Shown here: positions 6,816 through 10,102 of the stretch, piece by piece
Layout of the letters: every line of letters starts with the position of its first letter
How positions within the stretch are numbered: the first letter of the stretch is position 1
DNA from: Candidatus Saccharimonadota bacterium
Lineage (GTDB): Bacteria; Patescibacteriota; Saccharimonadia; Saccharimonadales; Saccharimonadaceae
Length of the DNA: 10,102 nt
Assembly: GCA_017510305.1 (NCBI GenBank)
Contig: JAFWNO010000035.1
Span: forward strand, 1-10,102
Reading direction: 5' to 3'
The notes under the pieces: generated by a model
Databases searched by the model: none
The model's input: the letters and a program-made list of their open reading frames with translations, nothing else
What the model was told of the DNA's origin: nothing
Position numbers and translations under genes: made by a program

Positions 6816-7289
6816 ATGAGCTGGTATAAGTTTAGAGACGGAATGTTGACGAGGGAGACAATAGTAATAGACGTTGCTAGGGATAGCTGGGATTTGATGG
6901 GTCTATATTTTTACCTATGGCCGATTGATACCGACCATGATCCACAAGAACTGGGGTCACTGGTAAAAGTGGCTTTTTCGGATTGGCGTGGCGACAGAGT
7001 ACTAATGAACCCTAAGGAAGTTTTCTTTAGGCTGACAAGGGTGGATTTTGGCTGGGGACGATACTTTAATTATCGCCCCGGAAAACTTGTGGGGTACGCT
7101 AAGGACGGAGACCAGCCGATAATCTCTTGCACGCTGATAAAACTTGATTCTTGCGATGTATATACTTGGGAGGTGGAGACAGACAAGATGAACATTGAGC
7201 GGAGAGAGTTAAAGGACTTTTGCGACCAAATCGTGGCGATGAACGGCATGTTTATGGGTAGAGAGCAATATCCGGTGCTATTTGAGTAA
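6816..7289 (+). CDS. Hypothetical protein, 157 residues, cytosolic
   Basis: I do not recognise this protein. It has no signal peptide or membrane helix and is rich in aromatics, with six tryptophans (residues 3, 25, 35, 57, 80, 118). It has three cysteines (105, 113, 136) that do not form a clear metal-binding spacing. Alternating hydrophobic stretches (ETIVIDVA, RVLMNPKEVFFRLTRVDF, DVYTWEVET) suggest a mainly beta fold. The start is well supported by GAGGAGG at 6803-6809 and a near-consensus promoter upstream. It stands alone on the plus strand, divergent from the Mur ligase operon and followed by terminator-like hairpins. A strong promoter and a good ribosome binding site argue that it is a real, expressed gene. 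No sequence kinship to the two secreted paralogues downstream was evident by eye. Confidence 0.8.
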   Translation: MSWYKFRDGMLTRETIVIDVARDSWDLMGLYFYLWPIDTDHDPQELGSLVKVAFSDWRGDRVLMNPKEVFFRLTRVDFGWGRYFNYRPGKLVGYAKDGDQPIISCTLIKLDSCDVYTWEVETDKMNIERRELKDFCDQIVAMNGMFMGREQYPVLFE

Positions 7290-7314
7290 AACGCAGTGAA
7301 TTTTGCGTTATTTT
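7290..7314 (+). terminator. Weak terminator-like hairpin after the orphan gene
   Basis: AACGCA (7290-7295) pairs with TGCGTT (7304-7309) across an 8-base loop, followed by ATTTT. It begins one base after the stop codon. The stem is short, so this may act with the hairpin directly downstream. Confidence 0.45.
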
Positions 7315-7348
7315 ACCCCTGTGGAAGTGGCCATAGGGGTTGATTTTC
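7315..7348 (+). terminator. Second hairpin, overlapping the next promoter
   Basis: ACCCCT (7315-7320) pairs with AGGGGT (7335-7340). After one mismatch TGG/CCA extends the stem inward. TTGATTTT follows, and its first six bases are also the -35 of the lipoprotein gene. Terminator for the upstream gene, or a structure that shields the promoter from read-through. Confidence 0.45.
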
Positions 7349-7367
7349 TTATGGTTTGTGGTATAAT
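7340..7367 (+). promoter_or_regulatory. Promoter of the lipoprotein gene
   Basis: TTGATT (7340-7345), a 16-base spacer and a perfect TATAAT (7362-7367) preceded by TGG, an extended -10. The leader is about 38 bases and holds GGGAGGG (7397-7403), 8 bases before ATG 7412. The spacer, -10 and leader resemble those of the paralogous gene at 8684. Confidence 0.75.
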
Positions 7368-7411
7368 AGAGGTATAAACTTATCATAATTTCTTTTGGGA
7401 GGGAAAAGGAT

Positions 7412-8113
7412 ATGAAAGAAAAGATTAGAACATTTTTAAAAGAGTTTTTCAGAGAAGGAGGCTTCGCCTTTACTGTGGCTGGGCTATGCTATTTATTCCT
7501 GGCAATAATGGGAATAATGGTACTGTTGTCGGGCTGCGGGCAGGTAGAGACCGCCGAAGATAGTACCGAAATCCACCAGCGAAAGCTGGCATCTAAGGAT
7601 AGCCTGTCGGTAACAATTCGCCCTGGCGAGATGGACACCGAAAAAGGTTTCTATGCGGCAGAAGATCTGGGGAGCCATGTGATGTATATCACGCACCCGA
7701 AAGTCGATGCCGAGTTGCAGCAGCAAATGGGAACCTACCACATGGATGTGGTGGAGGTTTATTTCGCAAAGGACGAAGGCGACGACAAGCCAGCGTTTGA
7801 AGCGGAGCCGGAGGCATCGGCAGTATACTATTTCTTCCAGGATTCAGCCAAAGAGATTACTATCTCTTGGCAAGATCCGGAGGGAGCCGGCACCCTGGTG
7901 ACTGGCGCACATCTGGACGATCCGAGTTACGTGATGAAATATCTCGTAACGGGACGTAAGGGCGAGCCAGAGGCAATTGACTGCCTGTCAGTGAGCGATT
8001 TTACTGGCGGAGAGGTCTATTTCTCTAACGTAAAGAACTCGCGATTCACCGTTGATAGTTTGACTATTGACAGCGAAACGCTGCGGGATTCGGCGCTGGC
8101 GGGAGAACTTTAA
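7412..8113 (+). CDS. Predicted lipoprotein of unknown function (paralogue of the gene at 8684)
   Basis: 233 residues. A basic N-terminus (1-14) and a hydrophobic segment (18-39) end in the lipobox L39-S40-G41-C42, so the protein should be lipidated at Cys42 and anchored on the outer face of the membrane. The mature part is acidic, without cysteines or known catalytic motifs. Segments PKVDAEL (96-102), DVVEVYF (112-118), EPEASAVYYFF (132-142) and ITISWQDP (149-156) recur with nearly the same spacing in the protein at 8684, so the two are diverged paralogues. The start is supported by GGGAGGG at 7397-7403. The gene has its own promoter and ends at a strong bidirectional terminator shared with convergent rpsJ. 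No family recognised. A role at the cell surface, perhaps in contact with a host cell if this is an epibiont, is inference only. Confidence 0.82.
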   Translation: MKEKIRTFLKEFFREGGFAFTVAGLCYLFLAIMGIMVLLSGCGQVETAEDSTEIHQRKLASKDSLSVTIRPGEMDTEKGFYAAEDLGSHVMYITHPKVDAELQQQMGTYHMDVVEVYFAKDEGDDKPAFEAEPEASAVYYFFQDSAKEITISWQDPEGAGTLVTGAHLDDPSYVMKYLVTGRKGEPEAIDCLSVSDFTGGEVYFSNVKNSRFTVDSLTIDSETLRDSALAGEL

Positions 8114-8115
8114 AC

Positions 8116-8150
8116 AAAAAGGTCGGAGTTATCTTATCTCCGGCCTTTTT
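8116..8150. terminator. Bidirectional intrinsic terminator between the lipoprotein gene and rpsJ
   Basis: AAAAAGGTCGGAG (8116-8128) pairs with CTCCGGCCTTTTT (8138-8150) across a 9-base loop, with one G-T pair in a 13-position stem. A-run before and T-run after let it work in both directions, ending the plus-strand lipoprotein gene (stop at 8113) and the minus-strand rpsJ (stop at 8165). Confidence 0.9.
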
Positions 8151-8164
8151 CAATTCCCTGTTTT

Positions 8165-8500
8165 TTACATTTTAATTTCGGCATCGACACCAGCTGGGAG
8201 GGAGAGATTCTGTAGACTGTCAATGGTCTTTGGAGTGGCACCACTAATATCGATGAGACGCTTGTGTACTTTCATTTCGAAAGATTCACCACCAGTCTTG
8301 TAGACATGTGGGCTTTTTACGACGGTGAAAGTACTGCGCTTGGTAGGTAGTGGCACAGGACCGGACACGCTGGCACCAGTGCGGATGGCGGTGTCGACAA
8401 TCTGCTTGGCAGATTGGTCGATTACGCGATGATCGTAACTTTTAAGGCGGATACGAATCTTGAGGCCGCCATCTTTTGGAGTTTTAGCCTTTTCTGGCAT
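8165..8500 (-). CDS. rpsJ: 30S ribosomal protein S10
   Basis: 111-residue S10, a protein of the 30S head that in other bacteria also pairs with NusB in transcription antitermination. Seen: [11 protein letters not shown] (14-24), IDQSAKQIV (27-35), GPVPLPTK (47-54), KSPHVYK (62-68), KRLIDI (80-85) and the C-terminal [11 protein letters not shown]. Most S10 proteins are about 102 residues; the extra length is an N-terminal extension of some 10 residues. Tyr67 stands where PHVNK is usual. AAAGGA lies 7 bases before ATG 8500 (plus strand 8508-8513). Elsewhere rpsJ usually leads the S10 operon into rplC; here no ribosomal gene follows and it ends at a bidirectional terminator, so it is monocistronic. 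It is divergent from the secreted-protein gene at 8684. Confidence 0.97.
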   Translation of the reverse strand: MPEKAKTPKDGGLKIRIRLKSYDHRVIDQSAKQIVDTAIRTGASVSGPVPLPTKRSTFTVVKSPHVYKTGGESFEMKVHKRLIDISGATPKTIDSLQNLSLPAGVDAEIKM

Positions 8501-8577
8501 ATTTTATTCCTTTCTTGTCCGATAACCTCACAAGACTTGAGTTTTTCGGGCTTGATATTAGTTTTATGATACTTATC

Positions 8578-8606
8578 ATTATATCGCATTTTGGTTAATT
8601 TGGCAA
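8578..8606 (-). promoter_or_regulatory. rpsJ promoter
   Basis: On the minus strand, TTGCCA (8601-8606), a 17-base spacer and a perfect TATAAT (8578-8583). Transcription would begin near 8571, giving a leader of about 70 bases, long enough to hold a regulatory structure, although none was clear by eye. The -35 lies 7 bases from the -35 of the divergent promoter at 8614. Confidence 0.75.
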
Positions 8607-8613
8607 GCATACC

Positions 8614-8642
8614 TTGATTTTTATGCTTATTTGTGATATAAT
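8614..8642 (+). promoter_or_regulatory. Promoter of the secreted-protein gene
   Basis: TTGATT (8614-8619), a 17-base spacer and TATAAT (8637-8642) preceded by TGA, an extended -10. The same -35 hexamer, a similar spacer and a CTTTTGG-AGGG leader occur before the paralogue at 7412. The two -35 elements of this divergent pair are back to back. Confidence 0.75.
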
Positions 8643-8683
8643 AGGAGCATAACTATAGTTGCCTTTTGGAGGGAGGGAGAATT

Positions 8684-9355
8684 ATGGCAAAGAACGTTGC
8701 TATTAAAATTGGTCTGGTAATTTCGTTGGTACTAGCACTCTATGCGTACTGTCTATCGGTGGGTGCGGCGGCGTATATGCCGGATGGCACAAAAGTTGAG
8801 ACTTTTGCGAATGGCGCACACAAGACGGCGATAGGTACAGTACTACTACGCTCTGGAGACTGGCGCGCGAAGCTCCATTTTAATGATGGAGATGAAGGCA
8901 TTGTCAAGGAGATCAGTGGCGACAATATCTGTGGATACGGTGTGTCGGTGCTGATGCCGAAAGTATCTGCAGAGTTGCAGGAGGTGCTGGACAGTAAGCA
9001 TCTGGAAATCATAGAGGTGAATCTGGTAAGGTTTACCGATATGGAGCCCTGGAACAAGCTGGAGCCGGATGTGCAGTCGATATACTTTGTCGTTAATCCG
9101 TATGAAACGGATGGCGATGTAGTAATAGACTGGCAGGCGCCGGATCTGAGCCAGAGTCTCGGGCAGGGCTTCCGGATGAAGAAACCGTACAGGTGCTGCT
9201 TTACACTATCTGTCAATAATATGGCAGCGTACCTGTACGAGCCGGGCGAAGGTGGCACAGGCATCCGGCGGGAGCATATTGGCTTTAATGACAATGTGTT
9301 GCTGTTTGATACCCACCTGATGAGCATGGTTGAGAATATCGTGCGGAGCTACTGA
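8684..9355 (+). CDS. Predicted secreted protein of unknown function (paralogue of the gene at 7412)
   Basis: 223 residues from ATG 8684. A TTG at 8666 in frame would add six residues but lies just before the purine-rich ribosome binding site GGAGGGAGGGAG (8668-8679), so the ATG is preferred. N-terminus: K3 and K8, a hydrophobic core (9-25), then GAAA (27-30), a plausible signal peptidase I site before Tyr31. No good lipobox, unlike its paralogue. Shared segments are PKVSAEL (92-98), EIIEVNL (108-114), EPDVQSIYFVV (127-137) and VVIDWQAP (146-153). The mature part has cysteines at 83, 171 and 172. The C-terminal 70 residues do not align clearly with the paralogue. Own promoter and own terminator. 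It sits between tuf and rpsJ, which face the other way. Function unknown. Confidence 0.82.
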   Translation: MAKNVAIKIGLVISLVLALYAYCLSVGAAAYMPDGTKVETFANGAHKTAIGTVLLRSGDWRAKLHFNDGDEGIVKEISGDNICGYGVSVLMPKVSAELQEVLDSKHLEIIEVNLVRFTDMEPWNKLEPDVQSIYFVVNPYETDGDVVIDWQAPDLSQSLGQGFRMKKPYRCCFTLSVNNMAAYLYEPGEGGTGIRREHIGFNDNVLLFDTHLMSMVENIVRSY

Positions 9356-9362
9356 CCAATCA

Positions 9363-9390
9363 AAAAAGGTCTCTATTTAGAGGCCTTTTT
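9363..9390. terminator. Intrinsic terminator after the secreted-protein gene
   Basis: AAAAAGGTCTCT (9363-9374) pairs with AGAGGCCTTTTT (9379-9390) around the 4-base loop ATTT, with one G-T pair. It starts 8 bases after the stop codon. The A-run and T-run make it usable in both directions. Its GGTC/GGCC base and flanks resemble the terminator at 8116-8150. Confidence 0.9.
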
Positions 9391-9396
9391 CTACAT

Positions 9397-9514
9397 AAAA
9401 AGAATACTTCCCTATTTCGCTTGCGCGTCGGCACAGCCCGTCTTTACGGGTGTGCCGCGCTAATGCTCGGCAGCAGCCTGCGTACCCCGCGAAATAGGAA
9501 AATACTCTTTTTTT
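9397..9514. repeat. Nested intergenic palindrome B
   Basis: Outer arms 9397-9420 and 9489-9514 are inverted repeats, perfect over the innermost ten bases (CCTATTTCGC / GCGAAATAGG) and matching outward with about three mismatches to A- and T-runs at the ends. Within the 68-base interior a GC-rich hairpin pairs 9429-9441 with 9446-9457 around the loop CTTT, with one bulged G. About 30 bases (9458-9488) stay unpaired on the right. It lies between the convergent ends of the secreted-protein gene and tuf. With its A/T ends it could serve as an oversized tuf terminator, but a simple terminator would not need a second nested GC hairpin. A MITE-like remnant or a structured RNA is possible. Confidence 0.78.
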
Positions 9515-9528
9515 CAGTTCTCTAGGTG

Positions 9529-10102
9529 TTACTTAATGATCTTGGTGATAACACCGGAGCCCACAGTTTTGCCACCTTCGCGGATAGCGAAACGGTCGTT
9601 GTTGTTCATAGCGATTGGGGCAAGGAGTTTAACCTTGAAGGTAACAGTGTCACCTGGCATAACGATTTCCTTGTCTGCTGGGAGCTCTACCTCACCGGTA
9701 ACATCGGTGGTGCGGAAGTAGAACTGTGGCCTGTAACCCTTGGAGAATGGGGTATGGCGGCCACCTTCCTCTTTTTTGAGGATGTAAACTTCACCTTCGA
9801 ATTCGGTGTGTGGAGTGATGGTGCCTGGAGCGGCAATCACTTGGCCACGCTCGATTTGGTCGCGCTCAATACCACGGAGGAGAAGACCAGCGTTGTCGCC
9901 TGCTTCACCTTGGTCGAGAGTCTTGTGGAAGGCCTCGATACCGGTAACGACGGACTTCTGAGTGTCTTTAAGACCGACGATTTCAACTTCATCGTTTAGC
10001 TTGACGACACCTTGCTCGATGCGGCCGGTAGCAACAGTACCACGACCCTTAATTGAGAAGATGTCCTCAATTGGCATCAGGAATGGCTTGTCTAGATCGC
10101 GC
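9529..10102 (-). CDS. tuf: Elongation factor Tu, C-terminal half
   Basis: 190 residues plus stop of EF-Tu, the GTPase that carries aminoacyl-tRNA to the ribosome. The frame is open at the right edge, so the GTP-binding domain lies outside the window (full length is about 395). Seen: [14 protein letters not shown] and [13 protein letters not shown] opening domain 2; GLLLRG and ERGQV; domain 3 with [38 protein letters not shown] and the classic C-terminus [19 protein letters not shown]. No damage seen. It ends in TAA at 9529-9531, 14 bases before palindrome B. Lying upstream of rpsJ on the same strand, it recalls the ancestral tuf-rpsJ order, although the two are now separated by a gene on the other strand. 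Confidence 0.97.
   Translation of the reverse strand, partial: RDLDKPFLMPIEDIFSIKGRGTVATGRIEQGVVKLNDEVEIVGLKDTQKSVVTGIEAFHKTLDQGEAGDNAGLLLRGIERDQIERGQVIAAPGTITPHTEFEGEVYILKKEEGGRHTPFSKGYRPQFYFRTTDVTGEVELPADKEIVMPGDTVTFKVKLLAPIAMNNNDRFAIREGGKTVGSGVITKIIK

Noticed and set aside
8501-8570. Structured rpsJ leader for ribosomal-protein autoregulation
   Set aside because: The leader is long enough, but only a short 4-bp CTCA/TGAG pairing was visible, which is too weak to call a regulatory structure.
8666-8683. TTG start at 8666 for the secreted protein
   Set aside because: It would put the strong ribosome binding site inside the coding region; the ATG at 8684 sits at the right distance from it and gives a normal signal peptide.
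8740-9327. 195-codon open frame on the minus strand opposite the secreted-protein gene
   Set aside because: Serine- and proline-rich shadow translation without a start signal. The plus-strand frame has a promoter, ribosome binding site, signal peptide, terminator and a paralogue.
9526-9999. 157-codon open frame on the plus strand opposite tuf
   Set aside because: Lies wholly antisense to the strongly conserved EF-Tu reading frame, has no ribosome binding site or promoter, and its sequence resembles no protein family.

Overview
The window most likely comes from a Saccharibacteria (TM7) or closely related Patescibacteria (CPR) genome. This is inference, since no taxonomic marker was searched. 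The evidence is compact genes with overlapping ATGA-type junctions, a cell-wall cluster joining a MurF-like ligase lacking its N-terminal domain to FemA/FemB-type transferases and a DegT-type enzyme, and a GalU with a variant signature loop. TGA and TAG both act as ordinary stops at tight gene junctions (the Mur ligase and DegT genes end in TGA, the hydrolase gene in TAG). Code 11 therefore fits, and the UGA=Gly code of Gracilibacteria/Absconditabacteria does not.

Left two thirds (1-6686), all on the minus strand. Read in the direction of transcription: Mur ligase (MurF-like), alpha/beta hydrolase, DegT/DnrJ/EryC1-type PLP enzyme, FemAB copy 1 (broken by one in-frame TAG), FemAB copy 2, then a six-helix HdeD/DUF308 membrane protein and a GalU-type nucleotidyltransferase that runs off the left edge. 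The first five genes overlap or lie within 1 nt of each other and are probably one transcript. The last two have their own -10 elements. Together they suggest cell-envelope construction: peptidoglycan precursor or bridge chemistry plus activated-sugar supply.

Middle and right (6687-9355), plus strand. Three monocistronic genes of unknown function each have a well-formed sigma70-type promoter and a purine-rich ribosome binding site. The first encodes a 157-residue cytosolic orphan. The second encodes a predicted lipoprotein and the third a predicted secreted protein. These two are diverged paralogues with similar promoters and leaders. They flank a minus-strand rpsJ (ribosomal protein S10).

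Right edge (9529-10102), minus strand: the C-terminal half of tuf (EF-Tu). The order tuf then rpsJ on one strand recalls the classical str-S10 junction. Here the two are separated by a plus-strand secreted-protein gene and a long palindrome, and rpsJ stands alone with its own promoter and a bidirectional terminator.

Two long nested palindromes (846-989 and 9397-9514) occupy intergenic space and are the main structures not explained by genes. No tRNA, rRNA, CRISPR array, insertion sequence or integrase was seen. No gene-free stretch exceeds about 185 bases.
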